A stretch of 21,191 nt of DNA from Hypsibius dujardini. Its lineage: Eukaryota > Tardigrada > Eutardigrada > Parachela > Hypsibiidae. A program made the position numbers and the translations under genes. The DNA lies in the NCBI GenBank assembly GCA_001579985.1, contig LRSR01008624.1, positions 1-21,191 of the forward strand. Reading direction: 5' to 3'. A model generated the notes under the pieces. The model was not told the DNA's origin. It made no database searches and worked only from the letters and a program-made list of their open reading frames with translations. This document shows, piece after piece, positions 8,217-16,929 of the stretch; within the stretch, counting starts at the first letter, position 1, and each line of letters begins with the position of its first letter.

Positions 8217-8414
8217 ACTTGTTTTGCTGTGGTTGAGTCAGCTCGGACCTTTCGATTCCGTTGTAGCAGAGAGTTGAGTGACCGGTGGTGTGACCGGGAG
8301 TGCGACCGGGAGTCCGGAAGTCCGAGGGGCGAATGCGAATATCGGCGCCACGAATGAGCTTGTAGCTGCGGTAGATTCCGCGAATTGAACGGACCTCGTG
8401 AATTCAATGGTTGA
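8217..8414 (+). pseudogene. Defensin-like peptide exon 2, unit 3, with one in-frame stop
   Basis: The exon begins after a TGTACAG acceptor at 8217 and has exactly the length of the unit 1 exon (65 codons plus stop at 8412-8414). All six cysteine codons and the V-E-S-A cleavage region are kept. The codon matching Arg47 of unit 1 is TGA (8355-8357), just before the final C-x-C. No exon with a signal peptide and ATG is visible upstream: the mariner begins ~200 bp away and the homologous position has GTGAATA instead of ATGAATA. It is judged a recent pseudogene. Confidence 0.7.
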
Positions 8415-8590
8415 TCGGAGGATGAAGTCGGATACTGATCAAAAATTATTTTCTTCGAATTTCCTCAACGTTTTAGCGGACAGTGTTCATACGCCTAATT
8501 TTTACAATAACCAAATCATATAATATATGGTGTAGGGTTATCGGATTCCGGGTGGCTACGCTACGGCCATGAAGTATGTGTCTACGCGTG

Positions 8591-8670
8591 TATAAAAAAG
8601 GCACTTCCGGTTTCGCGGAGACGCCACGAACCAAGCCACGCCCACGGCAGGGCTCGTTAGTCAATCGGCG
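8591..8670. promoter_or_regulatory. Conserved promoter-like block, unit 3 copy
   Basis: TATAAAAAA is followed by CACTTCCGG, GACGCCACGAACCAAGCCACGCCC and a mutated CCAAT (TCAAT). Together with units 2 and 4 it forms the most conserved part of the spacer. The role is inferred. Confidence 0.3.
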
Positions 8671-8759
8671 AAAGCTGCACAGAAAACGACTGCCTGACGG
8701 TCACACGAACTATCGCTGACGATTTCGTGGGAGTCTCTCGACAGCCTCAGCGTTGCTGA

Positions 8760-9374
8760 GTAGGTGCCATGATATAAGACAGAATATGTTTTACTAATAT
8801 CTAAATAAAATGGTCCATTTTCACTAATCATAAGGCATAAATACAACCCGGAAGTGGTTTTGGCCATTTTGTTATTTAAAATACTGTGTGGATGTGTTTA
8901 TAAAATTTAAATATAAGTACAGTGAAAGTCCTGAGATTCGAACGACGTTACAGTGTCAGTGTCTCAAACTCTGAACCAGAAACGGCCGGCCCAGTGCGAG
9001 TCGTTGACATTTCACATTTCGAACTGAAATGAAATGAACTAAACGTCTCGATAGAAACACAGGTAAATACAAACAAGTAATTAGCTGTAGCAGCAAAATA
9101 GGGTTAATAGGGTAGGGTAACTCAGCAAGGTATTAGTGAGTCAAATAGCTGTAATGATTGGATTTGAAGACTTTTTGGGCGTGTTCCAACAATACATTCT
9201 ATTGACAAAAGAAAGGGTCTTGTTTAATTTAGATATTAAAGCACCAAGCTATTAAAAAGCAGTAGAATCTTGTAGGAACCATGATTCAAAACTTTGAATT
9301 TGAAGGGAAACGCCCCGGACGTCCAGGTGCTGTGGAAAATGCCGCGACGGGCCAATCGGTCTGCAGCATTTGTG
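8760..9374. other. Spacer 3' of the F-box gene, unit 3
   Basis: No gene is supported. AATAAA occurs near 8805 in a position shared by units 2 and 4 (a possible poly(A) signal for the + strand peptide gene). The open frames at 9281-9511 on the + strand run antisense to the F-box last exon and are not credible proteins. Confidence 0.4.
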
Positions 9375-12300
9375 TCACCAAGTTTCGCGGATCTCAATGT
9401 TATCCAGATAGTTCTCGGTGGTTAAAGTTCCTTCGTCGAGGTCATACGCGAAGCGGTACAGGTACGTGCCGATTAAGTTTTCGCGGCGGAAAATCAAAAA
9501 CTGCAAGGTAGTATACACAAAGTGTGGGAGATTGTGCCAGGCCAGATGCGAGAGGACCGACTGATAACTCTCCTCGGTGAACGCACTTCTCGGGTTAACG
9601 TGGATGGCTCTGAGATCGATAAATCTAAAGCAGGAAAAAAATCGGGATGAAAGTCATGCGGCGCACCTTTTTGGCCGGAAAAATTGGGACGCTCAGTTTG
9701 TCAAGAGGCAATTTGTTACTACAAGGCTACAGGCTATACAAACGTTTTTAACCAGTTTCTAAATGAAAAAAAGGGTGGATTTTTATTGCCGATTTTCTCA
9801 ATACTCTAGAAGGGTTATCCAGCTAAGTGGAGCCGATTTTAGAGATGTCATTCTTTGATTGATTCACAGTGATCTTAATTGATCCACACTGTTTTTGTTT
9901 GCACAAATTTGTTTACATTCAAAACCCATCCGTTGTGTCTTCCCGTGATGTATTCGTGAAGGAGTTCCGAAGTCAAACGGGAGTATTTTGGTTCTACTAA
10001 AAAATTGTCCGTTTTGTTTTTCTGTCCACCGTGATCTCAAATTCAATCACTTTTTCATTTTCCATCTCTAATAAACAACTTTTGCCTTTGCAGAAGGTCT
10101 TATCAATGGTTTTATCGATCTCCGGTTGCGGATGACTACTGCAATTTCAGGTGAAAGCACGATTTCAAAAAACTCGTACCGGCTCAAATTGGCAGGATAA
10201 CCCTTTTGTACATTGCGCCAGATAAACCAGGCAAATGCATGACGATAATCGGAAGGGGAAGGTTACGCCAGGGACAGTGGTGCATTTTCTTCGTTAACTG
10301 TAATCTAGATTACAACCCGGACAATTCATGAAAGTTTAGATGAGCTCGTGGAGGAGCAAGAATGGAAGGCTTTGTGGACCAATGAGCAGTCTGTAAGAGT
10401 GATGAAAAGCTGCAAAGAGTTTTGTGAGACATCTCTCTTTAGTTGAAGTCCATGTGGCATCTTAGTTTATGCTGAGTTGAAAAGCTTACTTACAATGAAG
10501 TGTCACTCATCATGGGGTGAGGTGCTCGCTTCATATTAAATTTTGGGCAACAAATTTTGTCTTATACAGGTCCAAAATTTCTTGATTTAATTAACGCAGA
10601 CTTTCTTTCCTATAATTAATTGGATACTCGCTTTCTCAAACATTCGAGGATGTTTGCACTTTGAACTCCAAACGCCAATCCCATGAGTGGCCCATAAGTA
10701 AAACCCTTATTCTAACCCGAACAATCCACACCCACCCACTCTCATCTCCCTGTTATAATTAACCAAGGTATTCCCTTAATTGTCTCTTTTAGAACTGGGC
10801 CTTTTCGCCGCGTGTCGCATCTTCTGAATCATATAATGGGACCTTGTTTTCAAGGTAAAGGCATTGGTGGCAACATTGGTACACTAGTAAGTTACCCCTT
10901 TTAGAATTGCGCGGCTACAGTACACGTACCGTAACAGCCAGAGCCAGATGCTCCGCGCTCCCGTATCAAAGCGCCGTTTTCTCGCGAGGTTCACGACATA
11001 GTCCCAATCAACCGGTGGACTCGTCAACATTTTGACGAACGGCAAAACAAAGTGTTTGGTCAGCAGCAGAGGCTTCTCCCCATAAATCTCGTCGTTCGCC
11101 ATCTCCACCAGCTCCTCTCCCGACACTACAAAATCGTGCGGCATGCTGCTACTCACTCGAATGTTATTGTCTCCACCGAATAAAAGGGCCGACACGGAGC
11201 ATCGCACAAAGCGAATTTCAGAGCACGGCATCAGCGACTGCTCTTTCCAACACCCGAGCATAGGCTGCAAAGAATCAACGACAAACCCGGCGAACGTAAC
11301 GGTCTCAATGGTAGCTCCACGTGCGGGGCATACATGCTGAAAGAATCGGGGCCACTCTATTAACAGAAGTCTCAATCCACAATCTTTGTTTTTGAAACAC
11401 TGGGGGCGGAAGATTTTGGGAAAGGTGTAAGTAGCGTTACATAGATCCGATCGCGGTCGGTTCCGGAAAATAATTTCAGCAGTGGAGGATGTGATAAGGG
11501 GTGACAGGAAACGAAACAACCATCCATGATCACATTCACCCTTATGATTCTTGCGACGGTAAGGAGGGATGTCTTCCATGCCAATACACAACTGTCGGCG
11601 CAGGAGTGACGACATGATGATGGCGTTCCAACGACGACAGATTCTAAATAGAAAAACAAGCATACAAATATTAGAGAATAAAGGAGCTCTGAAGCAGGGG
11701 CTCGTTTAAGGTAGGAACAAAGGAGCTCTGAAGCAGGGGCTCGTTTAAGGTAGGAACAAAGGAGCTCTGAAGCAGGGGCTCGTTTAAGGTAGGAACAAAG
11801 AAGAATCATGGTAGGATCAGGGAGTGGGCAAATAAGCAAAGAGCATGTTATGTTAAGAGTGTTAAGAGCATGTTATCCAACACGGAACCGATAACTCGGC
11901 TTATTTTTCCTGATCATTTTGGAACTTGTGGGAGTGTTGGGATGTGGGAATTTGATTTCCAAAGCCTCGGGATTTCAAAAAATTGATTATCCTTGAAAGT
12001 GTTTAACCACCCATTTGCAATCATCATTAAGGCCTGATACTCTAGTACTCTAGTACTCTAGTACTCTAGTACTCAAGTACTCTAACAAATCTCAAATTTG
12101 ATCGAAAACGGAATTTGTTGAAAATGTTTTGAAATTCCAGACAGCCCTTGGAAATCAAACCCCCACACACCCACACGTTTCAGACTGATCAATGACAATA
12201 GGCCAAATTCTTGGTTCAATTTTAGAAAACATGCTATTGGCACATTTCAACACCCCTGGCAGTGGCAGATTGAAGTCACTCCAGAGGGGATTGTAAGCTT

Positions 12301-13211
12301 GCTGGAGAGGGTGCCCCCCCCCCTCGCGGAGCAAGCCGGGGGGGGGGGCAACGACCCGGTCGGCCTAACGGTCAATCCGCCACGGATAAAGCTGGAAATA
12401 AATTTGAGTCTACAAAAATCAGTCTTAGAGAAAAACTTTTGCAATTCAGAATTATTTTGCTAAAAGTTAAGAAAAAAATGGTGCATAAATACGAGGTAAA
12501 GGCCGTTAACTAGGCCGTTTTAGAAATTATAACTTACCAGGCTTGCGGGCCAGCAGGTGGCGCATAAGTCGTTTTTGCGAAGTCAACCCAGGAAATGGTA
12601 CCGAAGTGGCGCCTCTACCGGACTGCTTGCAAACTTCTTCATTAAGATTCTTCTCTTCCTTTTTTTGGACCCAAATTCGAACCGTGAGGCTTAGGAACGA
12701 ACTAAAATGGGTCAGATATTTTTCTGAATGTTCTCAAGCCATCTGCTATGGCATGGCAGCACTACAGCGCCGGGAAATCAACGTTTGAAAAACCGGCCTG
12801 GTTAAGTTACGATTTCTAAAACGGCCTGGTTAACGGCCTTTACCTCGTACCGGTACTAGCAAAACAATTACCAACAATTGAAAAAACTAATAATACCCAT
12901 AGGCAAAAAAATAATCATCGAATTAGTGAACCACGCCAATCAATTCAGCGGCAGAGCCTGCTTGGGACGAAGAGGGAAACCGCCAATCCCAGAATTGATT
13001 CAATCCATCAATCAAGCAATCAAATTCCAAAATAATATAGTAACACGATAAAAAAATCTTACAATCGAAAAGGCTTCTGTGCGATCGCTCCGACGCTGTA
13101 CAGGATGTCTTCCATCAAGTCATCCGGCAACGAGTTCAACGACTGCAGGAAGCAATCCGTCGCCACAAAAAAAGCGTTCTTTCGCATGGAGATACGAGGT
13201 GCCGACTCCAT
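9375..13211 (-). CDS. F-box protein gene (three exons: 13211-13063, 11643-10930, 9624-9375)
   Basis: This is a probable substrate-recognition subunit of an SCF ubiquitin ligase, inferred from an F-box near the N-terminus. Exon 1 starts at ATG 13211, with an in-frame TGA upstream. It carries L-N-S-L-P-D-D-L-M-E-D-I-L and ends at GTAAG (13062). Exon 2 starts after TTTTTCTATTTAG at 11643 and completes the domain with R-L-I-C-R-R-W-N-A-I. Exon 2 ends at ACG|GTACGT (10930). Exon 3 starts after TTTTTTTCCTGCTTTAG at 9624 and stops at 9375. Both introns are phase 2, and the total is 1113 nt (370 residues). After the F-box (about residues 27-70) the protein is an unassigned α/β-like region with no kelch, WD or leucine-rich repeats that I recognise. 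The exon 3 start and reading frame recur in units 2 and 4. An extra exon in the 1.3-kb second intron, or an end at TAG 10884 (302 residues), cannot be excluded. Confidence 0.68.
9809..10208. mobile_element. Tc1/mariner-like MITE (400 bp) in F-box intron 2
   Basis: AAGGGTTATCC near 9810-9820 and GGATAACCCTT near 10195-10205 are ends of ~28-bp imperfect inverted repeats. TA dinucleotides flank the element (9807-9808, 10209-10210). The other three units lack this insertion and read through from TTCTCAAT to the CCAGATAAACC block. A 60-codon open frame on the - strand (9864-10046) is not recognised. Confidence 0.78.
10209..10883. other. F-box intron 2 sequence, no gene seen
   Basis: This is colinear with 1235-1318 and 1774-2650 of unit 1. 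A + strand open stretch near 10335-10440 reads well (E-E-Q-E-W-K-A-L-W) but carries a one-base indel in unit 1, so I do not call an exon. Confidence 0.4.
11681..11797. repeat. Tandem repeat, three exact 39-bp units
   Basis: Units start at 11681, 11720 and 11759 (AAGGAGCTCTGAAGCAGGGG...). They lie in F-box intron 1, about 40 bp upstream of the exon 2 acceptor on the - strand. Unit 1 has one diverged copy (~3575). The 39-bp length keeps a - strand reading frame open (R-A-P-A-S-E-L-L-C-S-Y-L-K repeated), which is a by-product rather than a gene. Confidence 0.92.
12038..12085. repeat. Microsatellite, six units of TACTCTAG
   Basis: Four exact and two slightly altered copies of the 8-mer lie in F-box intron 1. 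Confidence 0.93.
12260..12384. mobile_element. MITE with CAGTGGCAGATTGA ends, unit 3
   Basis: This is a shorter relative of the element at 3999-4221. The right end is GTCAATCCGCCAC. The centre holds ten Cs (12314-12323) and eleven Gs (12338-12348) around a 14-base loop. Cassette sequence flanks both copies on the right (AAAGCTGGAAATAAATTTGAGTC matches 4313-4336), so the insertion may predate the duplication. Confidence 0.65.
12490..12849. mobile_element. MITE (360 bp) with ~55-bp inverted repeats in F-box intron 1
   Basis: The left end 12490-12544 (TACGAGGTAAAGGCCGTTAAC...) and the right end 12794-12849 are near-identical reverse complements. Unit 1 lacks it. An 81-codon frame at 12543-12788 spans the interior but is not recognised. 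CCAGCAGGTGGCGC at 12550-12563 matches the core of the known CTCF consensus. The superfamily is unassigned. Confidence 0.88.
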
Positions 13212-13694
13212 TGGTGCTGCTGGCTTTTTTCCCGTTGAAGTCGCCGCTCCCGCTCACTGCAATGGCTCAGTTTCTGCCCTGACCGTCACCAGCAAACTAA
13301 CGCAAAAAGAACTTTCCGTTCGCCGATAGAAGTAGATGAATGTGATAAATTTTTTGTTATCACTTTAAGGGCAAAGTGCGTAGGAATAAGGAATAGGCCA
13401 ACCGGCTGGGGCTTCCTCTTTCGGGGAGGAAAAGATGGCAAATTCAGATAACGATAACAATATGGTTCCCAGCCATCTCCATGTGGAAATTGGTTCCGCC
13501 AATCAATATCCTGAGCTCGATTTCAGCAACCAAGCGATCAGTTTAGTGCCCATATTCCTCAGGTTAGACAGGATGATCCGGTCACTTTGCATGTTTGTGC
13601 GCCGTTTTTATTCCCCCCCCCCCCACCCTCCCCTCACTTCAACTACTGCTATTTACTTTTCGGACCCATCTTTACCGGGTTGAGAATGCTTTTA
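13212..13694. other. F-box gene 5' flank
   Basis: This holds the presumed 5' untranslated region and promoter of the F-box gene on the - strand. No clear TATA box is seen. An A/T stretch is at 13343-13362. A run of 12 Cs lies near 13613-13624. Everything from exon 1 to about 13590 is missing from unit 1. Confidence 0.4.
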
Positions 13695-14167
13695 GTCAGC
13701 AGTGGGAGTTTTACCTCGTAATGCTGAGTTTAGCTTTTTAATGCTAGTACGCTAACACTACAAGCTTGGCAAGTAAGCGAACGCTTGGCATCCCCAATAG
13801 ACACGCCCATATCCGTAACGGAGGAGAGCACTAGGGCGTGTGCCCCCCTTAATTAATTCGGGGGGGGGGACAATTTTTTTTATTCATAAGAAAAAATTCC
13901 CCCCCCCCCAAAGTCGGTTACGCCTCTGGACCCGCCCACTCCTTGTTCTTTTATACGCACTCGTAGTACGATACGTAGTACGCAGTACGAAGTTGATTAG
14001 TTCACCTGATAATAGTACAAAAGCAAGCGGAGGACCTAATGTTTTAGATCGGCAGAAAAACCACGGGCGATACGGAGAGAAAGGAGCGACAGAGTATCTA
14101 CGTCAGCCTGTAGGCGAGCATACAATGTAGAACTCTCTCATGGCAATGCCACGCCTGTTGGTAACAC
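13695..14167. other. Unique sequence between units 3 and 4
   Basis: No cassette homology and no supported gene. The frame at 13840-14130 crosses homopolymer runs and is not credible. A repeated CTAGTACG/GTACGATACGTAGTACG patch lies at 13965-13990. Confidence 0.4.
13831..13928. mobile_element. Possible small hAT-like MITE built on G/C homopolymers
   Basis: The left end CTAGGGCGTG and the right end ACGCCTCTG form a weak inverted repeat like some hAT termini. Inside, G10 (13860-13869) and C11 (13899-13909) flank AATTTTTT/AAAAAATT arms, giving a strong hairpin. No target duplication is visible. Confidence 0.35.
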
Positions 14168-14860
14168 TAGGGATGGCGACGACTCGACTTGATCGACTCG
14201 GAATTAGTTAAACCGCGACCGGACGACTAACGCTTGGGATTTTAACCGAGTCGTTTGAGTCGACAAGCCATTTTGGTCGGTGCGTTTTAGTCGACCAACT
14301 TTTTTGGTCGAGTCGGGTTGCGTTTAACCGCGTTTAACCGTCTTACGTCTGCACTGGCCATTTCGTGATTTATGGATGCTAGAGTGTTTTTGAGTGCGTT
14401 TAGTGGGTTGATTGAACGATTTTGAATTAACAACTGCCGACATTCATGATTCAGTTATTCTGTTTAGAGAATTTGCTAATTTTGAATGAACGAAAAGCAT
14501 CATTTAAACACGCTGGGATTGAATTCAAACTCAAACTCAGCTGTACTCGGATTAAAAAAAAAGTGGCCTGATGACATCGCCCACGATTTAACAGTTGTAT
14601 TAGTTACAAAACGTTACAAGCCTACAGGTGTGGCCTCATTATCATGCAAAACTAGACATTTTCACAGATTTTTTTTTAATAAAATAGTTTAAGTCGTGGT
14701 TCACTTCGGTTAACCGTGATCAAAGTCGACAACTCGACTAATTGTTTTAGCGAGTTCTTCCAGTCGACAAGTCGTTCTGGTCGATCTTTCAAAGTCGACT
14801 AACATTTTTGTTTGACTTTTTAACCGAGTCGTTCCAGTCGACAAATCTTTGTCATCCCTA
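14168..14860. mobile_element. Non-autonomous hAT-like element (693 bp)
   Basis: The ends are TAGGGATG and CATCCCTA. Flanks GGTAACAC (14160-14167) and GTTAACAA (14861-14868) agree at 6 of 8 positions, consistent with an aged 8-bp duplication. Both subterminal regions are full of GTCGAC/GAGTCG motifs, as expected of hAT transposase binding sites. No transposase frame is recognised. The 68-codon frame at 14486-14692 is unassigned. Confidence 0.72.
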
Positions 14861-15189
14861 GTTAACAACATTTCTGAAACACTGAGCCCTGAGATTTTTT
14901 CGATCCTTTGCGTGAAGAATTAGTTTCCGCTTTTGTTGTTGCTGTTTTGGATGCGTGCCTCTAGAATTGTATAAAACGCTGCAAGAGTGAATAAAAACAA
15001 TCATAATAAAAAATTATCAGCTGAATAACTCGTTTTCGACGACTTGACCGGCTTTCGGTAAAACTTGATTTCTGAGCAAAAGTGAAACTGGTCGGTTCCT
15101 ATAAAATTCACGCTATATTATAAAACAAAGTTCGCTATAGTATAACTATTTTTATTTTTTATTTATGTTTTGTTTTTACGTATGTACAG

Positions 15190-15375
15190 ACTTATTTTGT
15201 TGTGGTTGAGTCGGCTCGGACCTTTCGATTCCGCTGCAGCAGAGAGTTGAGTGACCGACGGTGTGACCGGGAGTCTGGAAGTCCGAGGGGCAAATGCGAA
15301 TATCGGCGCCACGAATGAGTTTGTACATCCGGTAGATTTCGCGAATTCAACGAACTTCGTGAATGCAATGGTTGA
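15190..15375 (+). pseudogene. Defensin-like peptide exon 2, unit 4, degenerate
   Basis: The exon follows a TGTACAG acceptor at 15190 and keeps frame to the homologous stop at 15373-15375, but lacks 12 nt (four codons including the third core cysteine). It has the same in-frame TGA as unit 3 (15316-15318), and the last cysteine codon is TCC. The shared TGA suggests units 3 and 4 descend from an already broken copy. No signal peptide exon is visible upstream. Confidence 0.7.
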
Positions 15376-15562
15376 TCGGAAGAAAGAATCGAATACTGAT
15401 TGAGATGCATTTTTTCGGGTTTCCTCAACGTTTTAACGTGCAGTGTTTATACACCTAACTTTTGCAAGAACCATACGATCTCGTATATCATGAGATATGC
15501 GGTATAGGATTATCGGATTCCGGGTGGCTAAGCTGCTGCCATAAAGTATATGTGTATATGTG

Positions 15563-15640
15563 TATAAAAAAGGACTTCCGGCTTTGCGGAGGCGCCACGA
15601 ACCAAGCCACGCCCACGGCAGAGCTCGTTGGCCAATCGAA
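15563..15640. promoter_or_regulatory. Conserved promoter-like block, unit 4 copy
   Basis: This is the best-preserved copy, with TATAAAAAA, GGACTTCCGG, GGCGCCACGAACCAAGCCACGCCC and GGCCAATC in about 75 bp. It is a putative control element of unknown target. Confidence 0.33.
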
Positions 15641-16012
15641 GAAAGGCGCACAGAAAACGACCGCAGCGCCGCCTGATGTTCTTGCTGACAATTGCTGACG
15701 ATTTCGTGAGTCTTTCGTCAGCGTAAGTGTTCCTTAGTAGGTGTTACAGTAACGGTTTTAAATATAAATTTAAAAAACATTCACCTGCAGTGATATCAGA
15801 CAGAAAATGTTTTGCAAATATTGAAATAAAATGGCTCCTTTTCAGCAATGATAATTGATGAATACAACCCGACGAGAAAGGAAAAGAAGGAGGCACGAAA
15901 AAGCACCATGCTGTTAAAAAGCAGTCAAACCTTGTAGGATCCATGGTTAAAACTATGCATTCGATGGGAAATGCCCCGGACCTCCAGGTATTGTCTAAAA
16001 TGACGCGATGGA
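15641..16012. other. Spacer 3' of the F-box exon, unit 4
   Basis: No gene is supported. AATAAA is at about 15825. The patch 15880-16010 matches unit 2 around 6045-6200. Confidence 0.4.
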
Positions 16013-16283
16013 TCAATCGGTCCGCAGCATTGTGTCATCAAGCTTGACGAATCTCATGCTATTCAGTTGGATCCAGGTGGTTAGAGTTCCTCCGTCAAGG
16101 TCGTACGCGAAGCGGTATAGGTACGTGCTGGTTAAGGTCTCGCAGCGGAAAATCAAGAACCGCAAAGTAATGTACACAAAGTGTGGAAGATTGTGCCAGG
16201 CCAGATGCGAGAGGACCAACTGATAACTCTCCTCGGTAAACTCACTCTCCATTTTGAAGTGGATGGCGCTCAGATCAATAAAT
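16013..16283 (-). pseudogene. F-box-family last exon, unit 4 (orphan exon)
   Basis: The acceptor GTTTTTCTACTTCAG is followed at 16283 by the phase-2 start A-TTT-ATT. The exon is open for about 90 codons to the stop at 16013. It keeps E-F-T-E-E-S-Y, L-S-H-L-A-W-H-N-L-P-H-F-V-Y, F-R-C-E-T-L and Y-L-Y-R-F-A-Y-D-L-D. An indel changes the frame of the last ~20 residues relative to unit 3. Exons 1 and 2 are missing from this unit, so it is not expected to be functional. Confidence 0.65.
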
Positions 16284-16289
16284 CTGAAG

Positions 16290-16929
16290 TAGAAAAACAG
16301 TTCGAATGAAGGTCAAGGGGCGTACACTTTTGGCCAGGAAACTTGGGACGCTCAATTTGTCAAGAAGCAATTTGTTACCACAAGGCTGCAGGCTACACAG
16401 AAAACTATTTGAACCAGTTTTAAATATTTAAAAATGGAACGTCTCCTTTATTGTACATTTTCTCAATGGCTATATTGCCAGATAAACCAGGCAAATGCTT
16501 GAGATAATCGGAAGGGGAGGACTACGTCTACTTCAGTCTAAGGTATTTTGAGGTATCAGACGAGTCAAGGTAGATTGTAAGGAGCAGTAGAGAATAGAAT
16601 TGGGGTTAGAGAGTGTTGCAGCTAGAGTTTGAGAGATGACCTTTATGCCTTTATGACCTTTAAGGCCCACCAACTAAGCGGCATAAGTTTACTAGTGGAA
16701 CACTGTTGGAGCTCCAAATTTGGAAGTGAAATTCGTTGTTGTCAAGTGATTTTCAAGTGATTTTGGTGGAAAACCCTTGCCTGATATGAAATTGTCAAAC
16801 TTTGCTAAACTTTTTTGAACACTTTCGAAAGTGTTTTCGTTTGCCGCTCGATTTGACAAAGGATATTGCAGTCTCTAATCTGAAGGATTCAATCAGCTTT
16901 TCTTTATCCATATAAGGGAGCGTTCAACA
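16290..16929. other. F-box intron remnant and unit 4 right edge
   Basis: No gene is supported. The perfect palindrome AACACTTTCGAAAGTGTT lies at 16818-16835, just outside the cassette homology. Confidence 0.4.

Larger units (their letters stand above)
8022..13694 (+). repeat. Duplicated cassette, unit 3 (most complete)
   Basis: This copy starts right at the mariner edge with GTGAATAGAATCAATCA, which matches unit 4 from about 14985. It carries the peptide exon 2 remnant, the spacer, the complete F-box gene and the 5' flank, which ends in the block shared with unit 1 (…GAGAATGCTTTT, 13694). Private insertions are at 9809-10208 and 12490-12849. Confidence 0.75.
14965..16790 (+). repeat. Duplicated cassette, unit 4 (partial)
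   Basis: This copy starts near GTATAAAACGCTGCAAGAGTGAATA and carries the peptide exon 2 remnant, spacer, F-box last exon and part of intron 2. It includes 16610-16785, which matches 1960-2110 of unit 1. Similarity ends at about CCTGATATGAAATTG. F-box exons 1 and 2 are absent. Confidence 0.72.

Noticed and set aside
8355-8357. TGA before the last cysteines as a selenocysteine or readthrough codon
   Set aside because: There is no SECIS-like hairpin that I can see, the intact copy has arginine, and the unit 4 copy with the same TGA has also lost cysteines. A nonsense mutation is simpler.
9281-9511. A 76-codon + strand frame
   Set aside because: It runs antisense through the stop and C-terminus of the F-box last exon and is not conserved in frame in units 2 and 4.
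10884-11663. The uninterrupted 259-codon - strand frame as a complete single-exon gene
   Set aside because: Its first residues come from the pyrimidine tract of a splice acceptor, and the F-box N-terminal half lies in an upstream exon. Its last ~15 codons run past a good donor.
13840-14130. A 96-codon + strand frame starting in GGGGGG/CCCCCC sequence
   Set aside because: The first third is homopolymer-coded and the remainder has no recognisable feature.
1-16790. The cassette as an LTR retrotransposon or one large transposon
   Set aside because: I see no long terminal repeats, reverse transcriptase, integrase or shared terminal inverted repeats at the unit edges; the content is host-type genes with introns.
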